Positions 8,293 through 17,193 of a stretch of 64,000 nt of DNA are shown here, one piece after another (positions within the stretch are counted from its first letter, which is position 1; every line of letters begins with the position of its first letter). The notes below the pieces were generated by a model that did not search any database, had not been told where the DNA came from, and saw only the letters and a program-made list of their open reading frames with translations. The stretch is taken from NCBI GenBank assembly GCA_964628985.1, contig CAZVNJ010000002.1, forward strand, positions 48,159 to 112,158, written 5' to 3'. Position numbers and translations under genes: made by a program. Origin of the DNA: SURF-43 sp964628985 (lineage in GTDB: Bacteria > Chloroflexota > Dehalococcoidia > UBA2979).

Positions 8293-9209
8293 CAGCGGGC
8301 TCCGGCGCCCACGCGGGCGCCGAGATGTTCGGCGAGGAAGACGCGCGCCTCCTCCACCAGCGAGGCCGGCGAGTCAGCATGGTTGCCGTCGAACCAGTGC
8401 AGCGACTTCGGCTCAGAGAGCGCCTCCTGGAGACGACGTCCGCCCTCGGGCGTGACCAGCGTGTCCTTGAGGCCGTTCGCGACGAACTTCGGGATATGCG
8501 AGGTCAGAGGCGCGAACGTCGCCGGGTCGGTCAGGTCGAAGATGCGCTGCTCCTCCTCCGCGAGGTCGGCGAACGGCGTGTCCTCCACGACGAAACGGGA
8601 GTACGGCGCGATGCCACCGACGAAGAGCGATGCGGCCTTGACGCGGTGATCGAGCGCAATGAAGGGGACGCCGAGGCGGCAGCCCATCGAAACTCCGTGA
8701 TACCCGATCGCGTCGGCGCGGACCTCGGGACGGGTGAGCAGATAGTCGACCGTGCGCATCAGGTCCTGGACGCCCTGGATGCGGGCGTCTCGCGTTCGGT
8801 ACATCAGGTCAGGACGGTTTGGCGTGAGGCGCCCGCGGTTGTCGGCACGTTCGCGCGAGCCGAAGCCATAGGCGTCCACGGTGACTGCCACGAATCCGGC
8901 CTTCGCCCAGTGCACCGAAAGCGGCTCGCGGAGTGCCGGCGTCGGAGTGGTCATCTGGTGGCGGCCAGACGGGGTGGAGCCGTGCTGCATGATGACGGCC
9001 GGGTGCGGGCCACCCTCCGAGGGCATGGTCAACGTGGCGAGGACGCGCTCGTCGTGGGTGGAGGCGAACGTCACGCGCTCCCGACGCAGGCCGGGGACGG
9101 CCTGGCGGGTGGCCGGATCGGTCACCGGGTCGACTTCGGTGGTGGGGACGAGCGGAAGGGTCCGGTCGTACGCATACAGGTGTCGCAGCAGGGCCTCGTC
9201 GATTGTCAT
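8292..9209 (-). CDS. Alpha/beta hydrolase (dienelactone hydrolase / acetyl-esterase-like)
   Basis: A 305-residue serine hydrolase. The nucleophile elbow is GYHGVSMG (GxSxG) near residue 180, the oxyanion region follows AVIMQHGSTPSGRHQ, and the catalytic histidine is probable in FDGNHADSPA close to the C-terminus. The loop with YGFGSRERADNRGRL resembles the DUF1749/xylan-esterase-like subgroup of Pfam DLH and AXE1 proteins. The ATG at 9209 follows a strong GAGGGGAGG site; the longer open frame to 9377 is ignored. The stop codon overlaps the 28-residue membrane ORF. Substrate not predictable. Confidence 0.88.
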   Translation of the reverse strand: MTIDEALLRHLYAYDRTLPLVPTTEVDPVTDPATRQAVPGLRRERVTFASTHDERVLATLTMPSEGGPHPAVIMQHGSTPSGRHQMTTPTPALREPLSVHWAKAGFVAVTVDAYGFGSRERADNRGRLTPNRPDLMYRTRDARIQGVQDLMRTVDYLLTRPEVRADAIGYHGVSMGCRLGVPFIALDHRVKAASLFVGGIAPYSRFVVEDTPFADLAEEEQRIFDLTDPATFAPLTSHIPKFVANGLKDTLVTPEGGRRLQEALSEPKSLHWFDGNHADSPASLVEEARVFLAEHLGARVGAGAR

Positions 9210-9291
9210 CCCGGCCTCCCCTCGCCTGAGCGCGCCCCTGGGTCGAGGCGGGTGCACGATAGCGCAGTGACTCGGGGGATGCGGACGGGCC

Positions 9292-9486
9292 CTACCAGAA
9301 CCCGGCTTTGAACTTCTCCGCACCGTGGGCGTATCCGTTGGGGCCAGCCTTCTGGACGCGCTGCATGTGCTTGCCACAGAGCCAGATGGTCAGACGCTCC
9401 CGGTCGTCCGGATCAGTGGTCCACTTCGAGACCGCGATCTCACGCAGTGGCGTAGCGGTGCAGAAGGCGCAACGGGCGACTGCCAT
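9292..9486 (-). CDS. Small zinc-knuckle protein, unknown function
   Basis: A 64-residue protein with CAFC near the N-terminus and a later CGKH pair (WLCGKHM), so it likely forms a small zinc-binding knuckle of the Cx2C...Cx2H type. The middle is charged and the C-terminus is aromatic (AEKFKAGFW). The ATG at 9486 is preferred to the one at 9525, because the latter would overlap the inverted repeat found in the divergent intergenic gap. Family not recognised; its size and the lone zinc motif suggest a nucleic-acid or protein-binding adaptor, but this is only a guess. Confidence 0.65.
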   Translation of the reverse strand: MAVARCAFCTATPLREIAVSKWTTDPDDRERLTIWLCGKHMQRVQKAGPNGYAHGAEKFKAGFW

Positions 9487-9514
9487 GCGTCGATGGTAGC
9501 CTCCAGGCTTCATG

Positions 9515-9554
9515 GCGTCTGTCACTGGCGCCCCATGGTGCCAGTGACAGACGC
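9515..9554. repeat. Perfect 15-bp inverted repeat in a divergent gap
   Basis: Arms at 9515-9529 (GCGTCTGTCACTGGC) and 9540-9554 are exact reverse complements, separated by 10 bases containing CCATGG. The element sits between the start of the zinc-knuckle gene (9486) and the start of the divergent TauE-like gene (9579). It could be a two-way operator, an RNA hairpin, or a REP-like mobile palindrome. Arm length without mismatch makes chance unlikely. Confidence 0.85.
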
Positions 9555-9578
9555 TGGACGGCGCTGGGCGGAGCTTGC

Positions 9579-10370
9579 ATGAGCATCATTCAAGACCCCA
9601 CCTTTTACGTGGTGGCGTCGGTCGCCGTGCTGCTCGTCGGCATTGGCAAAGGCGGGTTCGGCGGTGGATTGGGGTCCGTAGGTGTGCCGATCATGGCGCT
9701 CGCGGTCCCGGCCACGCAGGCCGCGGCCATCCTGCTGCCGGTGCTCTGCCTCATGGACCTTGTCGGCCTTGTCTCCTATCGGCGTCGAGTTGACCCGCGC
9801 CTCATGAAGATGCTCTTCCCGGGCGCGATCCTCGGCATTGGCCTCGGCGCCGCCACGTTCACGATCACCTCGGACGACTTCGTGGGGCTGCTGGTGGGCC
9901 TGCTCGCGGTCGGCTTCACGCTGGACCGCTGGTTCGGGGCGCGTCTCCGTCGCACTGACCCAAGCATCCTGGCACCGGTCGCGGCCCCCTCTCCTGGCGT
10001 CGCCAAGGCGGGCTTCTGGTCGAGCGTGGCCGGGTACACCTCATTCGTCGCGCACGCGGGAGGGCCGCCGCTGAACGTGTTGCTGCTGCCGCAGCGGCTC
10101 GACAAGGGCGTATACGTGGGGACGACGGTGATGTTCTTCGCGCTGGCGAACTACGTGAAGTTGATCCCGTACACGCTCATCGGGCAGTTCGATGGGTCGA
10201 ACCTGGGCACGTCACTCGTGCTGGCGCCGCTGGCGCCGATCGGGTTCGCGCTCGGGTATGTCTTCAACCAGCGCGTGGACGAGGTACTGTTCTACCGCAT
10301 CGCCTACGGGGCGCTGTTCTTGACTGGGCTCAAGTTGCTGTGGGATGGCCGGGTCGCCCTCGGCCTGTAG
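9579..10370 (+). CDS. TauE/SafE family anion exporter
   Basis: A 263-residue polytopic membrane protein with about eight hydrophobic helices. The family signatures are visible: the opening helix pair with GIGKGGFGGGLG, then VPIMAL..PATQAAAILLPVLCLMD, and in the second half the repeat-like GFWSSVAGYTSFVAHAGGPPLNVLLLP, typical of TauE/SafE (sulfite, sulfoacetate or related anion exporters). The two halves reflect the internal duplication of this family. It has its own upstream region with the inverted repeat and no metabolic neighbour that hints at the substrate. Confidence 0.9.
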   Translation: MSIIQDPTFYVVASVAVLLVGIGKGGFGGGLGSVGVPIMALAVPATQAAAILLPVLCLMDLVGLVSYRRRVDPRLMKMLFPGAILGIGLGAATFTITSDDFVGLLVGLLAVGFTLDRWFGARLRRTDPSILAPVAAPSPGVAKAGFWSSVAGYTSFVAHAGGPPLNVLLLPQRLDKGVYVGTTVMFFALANYVKLIPYTLIGQFDGSNLGTSLVLAPLAPIGFALGYVFNQRVDEVLFYRIAYGALFLTGLKLLWDGRVALGL

Positions 10371-10404
10371 CCGGGGGTCTGGTCAGTCCCGCGGCTGGTA
10401 TGAG

Positions 10405-10572
10405 TTAGCGGCGCTTGGCTGCGGAACGCAGGACCCAGCCGCCACCCGAGGAGTTCGAGAACTGCTTCTCGGCGCCGCAGTTCTTACAGGTGCCGACGCT
10501 GGTGAGGCCACCCGGGGCCGGAAGCATCCAGTGGTGCCCGGTACAGGGCACGGTCACGCTCGACTCGCTCAC
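10405..10572 (-). CDS. Small zinc-ribbon-like protein (55 residues)
   Basis: A short protein starting at GTG 10572, which has an excellent GGGGAGG site eight bases upstream; the longer frame to 10737 is rejected. The sequence has an early Cys-His segment (PCTGHHW), the linker APGGLTSVGTC, and CKNCGAEKQFSNS, giving the pattern C..HHW...TSxGxCKxCGxxxxF that recurs in small uncharacterised Chloroflexota and actinobacterial proteins (recollection, not searched). Three or four Cys/His ligands suggest a single zinc site. The C-terminus is basic. Function unknown. Confidence 0.7.
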   Translation of the reverse strand: MSESSVTVPCTGHHWMLPAPGGLTSVGTCKNCGAEKQFSNSSGGGWVLRSAAKRR

Positions 10573-10705
10573 TGTTGGAACCTCCCCGCCTGCGCCGCCC
10601 GCATCCCCGTGCCGGCGACCTGCCGGAACCATACCAGATTCCGGATACCCCTGTGACGGGCACGTGAGGGTTTGCAACCTTCCCCATGGCGCGCGGGACT
10701 TCTGG

Positions 10706-11593
10706 CTAGGTTGCGAGCACGAGGACGGTGCCTGCAACGCAGAGGACCGTGCCGATGCCGATCCGGCCGGTCGGCCGCTCCCGCAGCACCAGCATCGAAA
10801 GCGGCAGCGCGATCAGGGGCGATGTCGAATTCAGCACGACGGCACGCGCCGCGCCAGCCTCAGCCACAGAGAAGATGTACAGCACCGATCCGAGGCCCGT
10901 CCCCACGATGCCGACTGCGACGATGAGGGCGAGGTCGCGTCCGCGAGGCAGCATCCCGGGCAAGTCCCCTCGCGTGACGATCGAGAGGGCCAGCCCGATG
11001 GCGACTCCGCCCGTAGGGATTCGGACGAGCCCAGCGGCGGGTGCCCCCAGGTCACCTCGGCCGCCCGCGAGGACCAGCGTCGCCGCGGTCCAGGTAAGGG
11101 CGACCGCGCTGATGGCGAGGACTGAGCGGGCGGCACCCCATCGCGGCGGACCGGATTCGAGGGCAGCAGCCGAACGCGCAATGATGAACCAGGTGCCGGC
11201 GATCACCAGTACCCCGCCACCGACGAGGCCCCATGAGAATCGTTCATCCAGCAGCCAGATCCCGCCTGCCGCGGAAAGCGCGACCCAGAGTGCGGTGGTC
11301 GTCGGCGCCATGCGCTGGATCCCCACTCCACTCAGCGAGCGGATGTAGGTGGTGTCGCCCAACCCGTAGCCGATGAGCCCGCTGCCGACCATCGCGAACA
11401 GGACGCCGGGCGAGGCTTCGCGGAGTTGTGGGGTCGCTCCCGTCAGGATGACGACCAGCACGAGGAACGGCGTGGCGGCGAGCAGCCGTAGCATCGACAG
11501 GATCGGGGCGGAGTAGCGGCTCCCGAGGCGTGCAAGCGCGACGCTGGTGCCTGCCCAGGTCAATGCCGACGCCAGCGCGGCCGCCTCACCCAT
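10706..11593 (-). CDS. EamA/DMT family transporter
   Basis: A 295-residue inner-membrane transporter of the drug/metabolite (DMT, EamA) superfamily with ten predicted helices in two five-helix repeats. The first EamA repeat opens with ALASALTWAGTSVALARLG; the second opens around WGAARSVLAISAVALTWTAAT and ends with the typical SPLIALPLSMLVLRERPTGRIGIGTVLCVAGT. The ATG at 11593 follows a GAGGG site. It may export or import amino acids, nucleotides or drugs; no specificity can be read from sequence. Confidence 0.9.
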   Translation of the reverse strand: MGEAAALASALTWAGTSVALARLGSRYSAPILSMLRLLAATPFLVLVVILTGATPQLREASPGVLFAMVGSGLIGYGLGDTTYIRSLSGVGIQRMAPTTTALWVALSAAGGIWLLDERFSWGLVGGGVLVIAGTWFIIARSAAALESGPPRWGAARSVLAISAVALTWTAATLVLAGGRGDLGAPAAGLVRIPTGGVAIGLALSIVTRGDLPGMLPRGRDLALIVAVGIVGTGLGSVLYIFSVAEAGAARAVVLNSTSPLIALPLSMLVLRERPTGRIGIGTVLCVAGTVLVLAT

Positions 11594-11662
11594 GATGGTT
11601 GTCCCTCGGGGCCATCATCCGCGCGGCGACGCTCAGCGGCTATTGAGACAGGGGCATGGCAG

Positions 11663-12499
11663 TTAGCGCGGCGGAAGCCAGGACACGATGCCAAAGTAGC
11701 CTCGGGCAGGCGGCAGCAGTACGCCGCCGGGCACGGTCCACCATTGCTCAATGAGCGTCCGCATGCGCTGTTCCTTGGGCGAGCCGGCGTTGAGCCAGAG
11801 GAGACGGCGTGCCAACGCGACCGCCTCGTCCGTCGAGGTGACACCGGCGGCGTCCCCGTCCACCGTGGCAACCTCAAAGCGCCGCCGCCGCGCGGAGAGC
11901 AGTGCGATGAACTCATGCAGGCCTGGGAGCGGCGCGAAGGGCTCGCCATGGACTTCCTCGAAGAGCCGGGCGAGGTGCGCTCCGCGTGGCTGATCCGCGA
12001 GCACGGCGATGCAGAGCCGTCGTGAGTAGCGTTCCATCGCGTCGAGGAAGGGCAGGATCTCGCGGATGTCGTAGATCGAGTGCGCGGCGAACGAGACGTC
12101 CACCTCCTCCGACCACGTTGGGTCCGGCCAGGGGAGGTCCCGCACCTCGACGTTCGGGCGCGAGGTGGAACGGATGCCTTCGGCCAGCACGCCGCGCATC
12201 GCCTCGGATGGCTCCACCGCAATCACACGTGCCACGCGCTCGCTGAGCGGCAGCGCGAACCGCCCGCCCCCGGCGCCGATGTCCAACCAGGTGTCGCCGT
12301 CCTGAGCGCGCGCGAGGAGCGGCGGAAGTTCGAGGGAGGGCCGCATGCCGGCACGGAAGCGCGGCGCGATCGGGGCATAGAAATCTCCGGCTGGCTCAGG
12401 CTCGCGCACGCGTGCCACCTGGGCCGCGTCCGCGTCCACCATTGCTGCCCATGCGGCGGCAGCGGTGCGCTCAGTGGGGCGGAGTACCTCGCCGGCCAC
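11663..12499 (-). CDS. SAM-dependent methyltransferase (class I)
   Basis: A 278-residue class I methyltransferase. Motif I, which binds S-adenosylmethionine, is TWLDIGAGGGRFALPL near residue 70, and the acidic end of strand beta2 is VIAVEPSEAMRG. Motif post-II is probably EEVDVSFAAHSIYDI. The C-terminal 120 residues form a variable substrate cap. It starts at a GTG that overlaps the stop codon of the DinB-like gene by one base, so the two are translationally coupled. Substrate unknown. Confidence 0.85.
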   Translation of the reverse strand: MAGEVLRPTERTAAAAWAAMVDADAAQVARVREPEPAGDFYAPIAPRFRAGMRPSLELPPLLARAQDGDTWLDIGAGGGRFALPLSERVARVIAVEPSEAMRGVLAEGIRSTSRPNVEVRDLPWPDPTWSEEVDVSFAAHSIYDIREILPFLDAMERYSRRLCIAVLADQPRGAHLARLFEEVHGEPFAPLPGLHEFIALLSARRRRFEVATVDGDAAGVTSTDEAVALARRLLWLNAGSPKEQRMRTLIEQWWTVPGGVLLPPARGYFGIVSWLPPR

Positions 12500-12972
12500 T
12501 AAGAGAGTGCCGCCTCGATCTGGTCGAGGTGGTTGTTATCGTGCCCCGGTCCGCCGCGCAGCATCATGTCGCTCGCTGGCGCTTCTCCGGGACGGATGCC
12601 CAGTGAGAGCGGGTAGTCAAGGACGGCCTGGTCGATGGTGGCGATCGCCGCGATCGCCGCCGCGTGGCCCCTCGCAATCTCGTCGAGCAGTTCTGCCACG
12701 TCCTTGTTCGATCGCTCGGCCACTTGGTCGGCGTTGATGTCGTCGATGTTTGCGGGTGGGGCGGCCGGCGTGCCGGCCTGCGCGGCGGCGACGCGGCCCG
12801 CTACCCGCCCGACGCCGTTGGCGCGTGCCGCCAGGTGCGAGAGTGCCTCGCGCACGCGCCAGGTGCCTTCCTTGAGCGGGGCATCCCCCTGGGCAAGGAT
12901 GCGCGGCTTCAAGCCATCCAGGCGCGCGTCGACCGCCTGGATGGCGGCCACCACTTCATCGCGTGTCGCCAT
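12499..12972 (-). CDS. DinB-like four-helix-bundle protein
   Basis: A 157-residue mostly helical protein of the DinB / mycothiol-maleylpyruvate isomerase N-terminal superfamily. A conserved first-helix pattern (MATRDEVVAAIQAVDARL), a middle WRVREALSHLAARANG segment, and the C-terminal GHDNNHLDQIEAAL, where DinB proteins keep a metal-binding histidine, support this. Members are metal-dependent hydrolases or thiol transferases. The ATG at 12972 has a GGGGG stretch upstream; the ORF stays open upstream but has no coding character. It leads the two-gene unit with the methyltransferase. Confidence 0.8.
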   Translation of the reverse strand: MATRDEVVAAIQAVDARLDGLKPRILAQGDAPLKEGTWRVREALSHLAARANGVGRVAGRVAAAQAGTPAAPPANIDDINADQVAERSNKDVAELLDEIARGHAAAIAAIATIDQAVLDYPLSLGIRPGEAPASDMMLRGGPGHDNNHLDQIEAALS

Positions 12973-13060
12973 CAAGCACCCCCGTCGCATCGCAGGACTT
13001 CGTTGAGCGGCCACCTCGTCATGAGGCGGCAGTGTAGTGCAGCGCGGGTCGCACTCGTGG

Positions 13061-14992
13061 CTACAGCGGCGTCGGGCTCGGCAGCGCGCCCTCGGGCGGG
13101 GCGGCACCCTCCAGGGTGACGCCGTCCGCCATCACCCCGTCCTCGCCCGTCGTCGCGTACGCCATCCGGTACAGGCGAGCATAGATGCCGTCGCGGTCGA
13201 GCAACTGCTGGTGCGTGCCCATCTCTGCGATCCGGCCACGCTCGAGCACGACGATCCGGGAGGCGTCACGGATCGTGGAGAGTCGGTGCGCGATGACGAA
13301 GGAGGTGCGTCCGCGCAGTAGTTCCTTCAGGGCGCGCTGCACGATGACCTCGGTCTGCGTGTCGACGTTCGCGGTGGCCTCGTCCAGCACGAGGATGCGA
13401 GGACGCGCGAGGATGGCGCGTGCGAACGAGATCAGTTGGCGCTGGCCGACGGAGAGGTTGTGCGCGCGTTCCGCGAGGACCGTGTCATAGCCCTGCTCCA
13501 GGTGGCGGATGAACTCGTGCGCCCCGACCAGCGTCGCGGCCTCCTCGACCTCGGCGTCCGTCGCGTCGAGGCGTCCGTAGCGAATGTTCTCGCGCACAGT
13601 GCCGGAGAAGAGGAAGGGCTCCTGTAACACCACGCCCATCTGACGGTGCAGGCTGGCGAGACGGATGTCTCGCACATCCACACCGTCGATGCGGATCGAG
13701 CCTTCGGTGACGTCGTAGTACCGGCCTATGAGATTGATCATCGTGCTCTTGCCGGCGCCGGTCTGGCCGACGAAGGCGATCGTCTCGCCCGGCTCGACGT
13801 GCAGGCTTACGTCGTGGAGGACGGGGCGGCCCTCGAGGTACTGAAACGTCACATGGTCGAAGTCGACCCGGCCCTGGACCTCGATGGTGCGCGCGCCCGG
13901 ACGGTCCACGACATCGGGCTTGGTGTCGAGCACCTCGACGATCCGCAGGCCACCGGCCATTGCGCGCTGGATCTGGGTGTACTGGAGCACGAGGTCGCGT
14001 ACGGGGTCGAAGAAGCGCTGGATGTAGAGGACGAAGGAGACCACGATGCCCGCCGTGATCGCCCCCTCCGCCACCCGAACGCCGCCCACGACGAGCACCA
14101 GCGCGGTCGACATCGCGACGACGCCCTCCACGATCGGAAGGACCGCGGCGGAGAGCCGTCCGGCGTTGATGTTGGCGCGGAGGTTCTGGCGGTTGATCTG
14201 GTCGAACCGGCGGGCGTTCTCATCCTCGCGCGACAGAGACTGGATGACGCGGACGCCGGAGACGTTCTCGTTGAGGGTGGCGTTCACGGTGGAGATCGCC
14301 TGGCGTACCTCGACGAAGGCGCTGCGGGCGCGCTTCTGCCAGACGACCATGATGATCACCAGCAGTGGCACGGCCAGGAAGGTGACAAGCGCTAGTTCGA
14401 AGTCCCGCTGGAGCAGCACGAACACCACGACGCCGAGCACCAACAGGTCCGAGATGATCGTGAGGGCGCCCGACGTCAGGAGTTCCTGCATCGAGGTCAC
14501 GTCGCTGGTCACGCGCGACATGATCCGGCCCACCTCGTGCCGGTCAATGAAAGACAGGGAGAGCGAGTGGATGTGGTCGAACATCTGCGTGCGCAGGCGG
14601 TAGAGGACGCGATGTCCGATGTATCCCGTCTGTGTCAGTTGGAGGTACTGGAACCCCCAGGCGAAGGCGACGAGCACCGCAAGTTGCAGTCCGATCCGCG
14701 CGACGCCGTCGACGTCTCCCTTGATCGCGCGGTCCACCGCGAACCCGATGAGCAGCGGTTGGAGCGTCGAAGTCGTCGCAAACCCGAGCACGCCGATGAC
14801 GGCAAGGGCCGCCCGCCACTTGTACGGCCTCAGGTAGGGGATCAGACGGGAGACAACGCGCGAGTCGTAGACCTTGCCAAGGTCGTCGTCGTTCCAGCCG
14901 TCCATACCGCGGCGGGCGTTGGGGCCCATCGAGGTGGCGCTCTGGCTCCACCCTCCCGCCGCGCCGCCGCCGAAGCCGCCACCACCCATCAT
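13061..14992 (-). CDS. ABC exporter subunit, canonical catalytic half
   Basis: A 643-residue type IV ABC exporter half-transporter. A glycine-rich N-terminal tail (MMGGGGFGGG) precedes six membrane helices (about residues 55-340). The nucleotide-binding domain carries Walker A GQTGAGKST, signature NLSVGQRQ, Walker B ILVLDEATANVD with the catalytic glutamate, and the H-loop VIAHRLST. The signature is non-canonical (LSVGQ instead of LSGGQ). It lies 27 bp downstream of the second half-transporter gene, and together they form a heterodimer of the LmrCD/TM287-288 type (multidrug or lipid export). See the partner entry for the degenerate site. Confidence 0.92.
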   Translation of the reverse strand: MMGGGGFGGGAAGGWSQSATSMGPNARRGMDGWNDDDLGKVYDSRVVSRLIPYLRPYKWRAALAVIGVLGFATTSTLQPLLIGFAVDRAIKGDVDGVARIGLQLAVLVAFAWGFQYLQLTQTGYIGHRVLYRLRTQMFDHIHSLSLSFIDRHEVGRIMSRVTSDVTSMQELLTSGALTIISDLLVLGVVVFVLLQRDFELALVTFLAVPLLVIIMVVWQKRARSAFVEVRQAISTVNATLNENVSGVRVIQSLSREDENARRFDQINRQNLRANINAGRLSAAVLPIVEGVVAMSTALVLVVGGVRVAEGAITAGIVVSFVLYIQRFFDPVRDLVLQYTQIQRAMAGGLRIVEVLDTKPDVVDRPGARTIEVQGRVDFDHVTFQYLEGRPVLHDVSLHVEPGETIAFVGQTGAGKSTMINLIGRYYDVTEGSIRIDGVDVRDIRLASLHRQMGVVLQEPFLFSGTVRENIRYGRLDATDAEVEEAATLVGAHEFIRHLEQGYDTVLAERAHNLSVGQRQLISFARAILARPRILVLDEATANVDTQTEVIVQRALKELLRGRTSFVIAHRLSTIRDASRIVVLERGRIAEMGTHQQLLDRDGIYARLYRMAYATTGEDGVMADGVTLEGAAPPEGALPSPTPL

Positions 14993-15019
14993 GATCGTGA
15001 TCTCCTCATGGGCCGGGCG

Positions 15020-16801
15020 CTACAGGCCCGCGACGGCGGCGGCGTCCCCACGGAACGCCTCCTCCTGGTCACGTAGTTCGAGCTCGTAGATCCGCTGGTA
15101 GAGGCCGCCAGCGTGGATCAGTTGCTCGTGCGTGCCCCGCTCGACGATGACCCCGCGGTCGAGGACGAGGATGGCGTCGGCGCTCTTCACGGTGCGTAGT
15201 CGCTGGGCGATCACGAACGTGGTGCGGCCGCGCATCAGCTCCGCGAGCGCCTGCTGGATGAGGTACTCCGTCTCCATGTCCACGCTCGAGGTGGAGTCGT
15301 CGAAGATGAGGATGGCTGGATCCATCAACAGGGTCCGAGCGATCGAGATGCGCTGCTTCTGGCCACCTGAAAGGGTCACGCCGCGCTCGCCCACCCAGGT
15401 GTCATAGCCGTCGGGCATTGTCAGGATGAAGTCATGGATGCGTGCCGCCTTCGCCGCCGCCTCCACTTCCTCGTCGGTCGCGCCCTGCCGCCCGTAGCGG
15501 ATGTTCTCCCGGATCGTGTCGATGAAGAGGAAGACGTCCTGCTGCACGATGCCGATGTTGCGCCGGAGCGAAGAGATCGTCGCGTCGCGCACATCCACTC
15601 CGTCGATGCGGACGGCGCCACCGGTCACGTCGTAAAAGCGGGGCATCAGGTTGACCAGTGTCGACTTTCCCGATCCCGTGGGCCCCACGAGGGCGAAGAC
15701 CTGGCCCGGCTCGGCCACGAGGTTGACGTCACGGATGATCGGGTTCGTCGCCGTGTAGCCGAAGGCGACGTGATCAAACTCCACGCGTCCGGTCGCACGT
15801 CCGAGGACCACAGCGCCGGGCTTCTCCTTCACCGCGCTCTCGGCGTCGAGGAGCTCGAAGATGCGCTCGCCCGCGCTCACCGTACGGCTGAGGACGTTCG
15901 CGATCATTCCCAGCGCCCGCACGGGCTGCGCCAGCAGGTACAAGTAGCCCAGGAACGCGGTGAGTTCCCCGGTGGTGAGCGAGCCTTCCGCGACCCGTCG
16001 CCCCCCGATCCAGATGGTGGCGACCAGGGCGGCTGCGTTCAGTGCGGTGAGCAGGGGCTGATTCAGCGCCTGGAGGCGGTTCGTCGCGTAGGAATGCGTG
16101 AACTGGTTCTTCGCCTCGCGCTCGAACTTCTCGCTCTCAAACTGCTCGCGGCTGAACGCCTTGACCACCCGGACGCCAGAAAGACTCTCCTGCAGGGCAG
16201 TGCTGAGACGCCCCTGGCTCTCCTGTACGGCCAGCCACAACGGGCGCAGTCGCAGACTCATGAGCACTGAGACCAGTGCGATCAGCGGGAGGAATCCCCA
16301 GGAGACCATCGCCAGCGTCGGGTCGCTCCGTACCATGAGGTAGAGCGCCACCACGAGCAGGATCACGATGTACCCCACGCGGACGATGCCGAAGTTGATG
16401 TACATCCGCACACCTTCGACGTCCTGCGTGGCGCGCGACATGATCTGCCCGATCTCAGCCTGGTCGTGGTAGGCGAAGGAGAGACGTTGCAGCCGGTTGT
16501 AGATCGCGTTGCGGATGGAGTAGGCGACCGACTGCGACAGGTTTTCCCCGGCGTATTGCTGCGTGAACGCGAACAGGCCGCGCAGACCTGCGGCGCCGAG
16601 GATGAGGAACGCTGCGTTGACCAAGGGCGCCCAGGAGACCTGACCATCGCGCTGCGCATCTAACGCTGAGTCGAGGGTGGCTCCAACAATGGTGGGCACT
16701 GCGAGCGCGAAGAGGCTCGCGCCCACCATCGAACCGACAGTCAACGCGACCTGCCGCTTGTAGGGGAGGGTGAATCGGAGCAGCCGAATCAGCACGCGCA
16801 T
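15020..16801 (-). CDS. ABC exporter subunit, degenerate catalytic half
   Basis: A 593-residue half-transporter with six membrane helices and one nucleotide-binding domain. Walker A is GPTGSGKST and the signature is canonical, TLSGGQKQ. The Walker B reads ILIFDDSTSSVD, so aspartate replaces the catalytic glutamate, and the H-loop is VIAQRLRT, with glutamine in place of the switch histidine. Its own Walker sites pair across the dimer with the LSVGQ of the partner, so one of the two ATP sites is degenerate on both sides. This is the defining feature of asymmetric heterodimeric exporters. First gene of the two-gene operon. Confidence 0.92.
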   Translation of the reverse strand: MRVLIRLLRFTLPYKRQVALTVGSMVGASLFALAVPTIVGATLDSALDAQRDGQVSWAPLVNAAFLILGAAGLRGLFAFTQQYAGENLSQSVAYSIRNAIYNRLQRLSFAYHDQAEIGQIMSRATQDVEGVRMYINFGIVRVGYIVILLVVALYLMVRSDPTLAMVSWGFLPLIALVSVLMSLRLRPLWLAVQESQGRLSTALQESLSGVRVVKAFSREQFESEKFEREAKNQFTHSYATNRLQALNQPLLTALNAAALVATIWIGGRRVAEGSLTTGELTAFLGYLYLLAQPVRALGMIANVLSRTVSAGERIFELLDAESAVKEKPGAVVLGRATGRVEFDHVAFGYTATNPIIRDVNLVAEPGQVFALVGPTGSGKSTLVNLMPRFYDVTGGAVRIDGVDVRDATISSLRRNIGIVQQDVFLFIDTIRENIRYGRQGATDEEVEAAAKAARIHDFILTMPDGYDTWVGERGVTLSGGQKQRISIARTLLMDPAILIFDDSTSSVDMETEYLIQQALAELMRGRTTFVIAQRLRTVKSADAILVLDRGVIVERGTHEQLIHAGGLYQRIYELELRDQEEAFRGDAAAVAGL

Positions 16802-16969
16802 GGCGGCGGGCCCCTCTTAGGCGATCGATTTCCCTGACACCTTAACGCGCGCGTGAGGTTGGCGCCAACCGTCGACTTCATGCTTCGTGCCATTTCCGCC
16901 TCGGATGCCGGGGGACCTTTGTCTAGTCTTCGCCTGTCATGGCCGAGGCTCCTGAGCGGAGGGTGCGGG

Positions 16970-17182
16970 GTGGCGGAGACACCATTAGGCCGGCCGAGTG
17001 GGACGGTACGAGCCTATCTTGCGCTCGCGATCGTTGCCGCGTTTCTTGCTGGGCACACGGCCGGGGCGGTCTGGCTGCTAAGCCACGGTCAGTTCGAGAG
17101 CGCGCTGGCGCTGCTCGGTGCGATCGCCCTTGAAGCGGGGACTGTCATCGGCTTCTACTTCGGCGTCCGGACGGCCTCGTAG
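16970..17182 (+). CDS. Small two-helix membrane protein
   Basis: A 70-residue protein starting at GTG 16970, with a GGAGGG stretch in front; the frame is open to 16853 but that part looks non-coding. The residues form two helices, about 14-37 (AYLALAIVAAFLAGHTAGAVWLL) and 43-66, joined by a short polar loop with a His and a Glu. Its small size and helical hairpin resemble small holin-like or stress-related proteins, but no family is recognised. It stands alone between the exporter operon (divergent) and a convergent metallopeptidase. Confidence 0.6.
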   Translation: MAETPLGRPSGTVRAYLALAIVAAFLAGHTAGAVWLLSHGQFESALALLGAIALEAGTVIGFYFGVRTAS

Positions 17183-17193
17183 GAGATGCCTCC

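Noticed and set aside
16853..16969. Upstream extension of the small membrane protein at 16970
   Set aside because: Its 39 extra residues lack membrane or domain character, and the GTG at 16970 has a better ribosome site.
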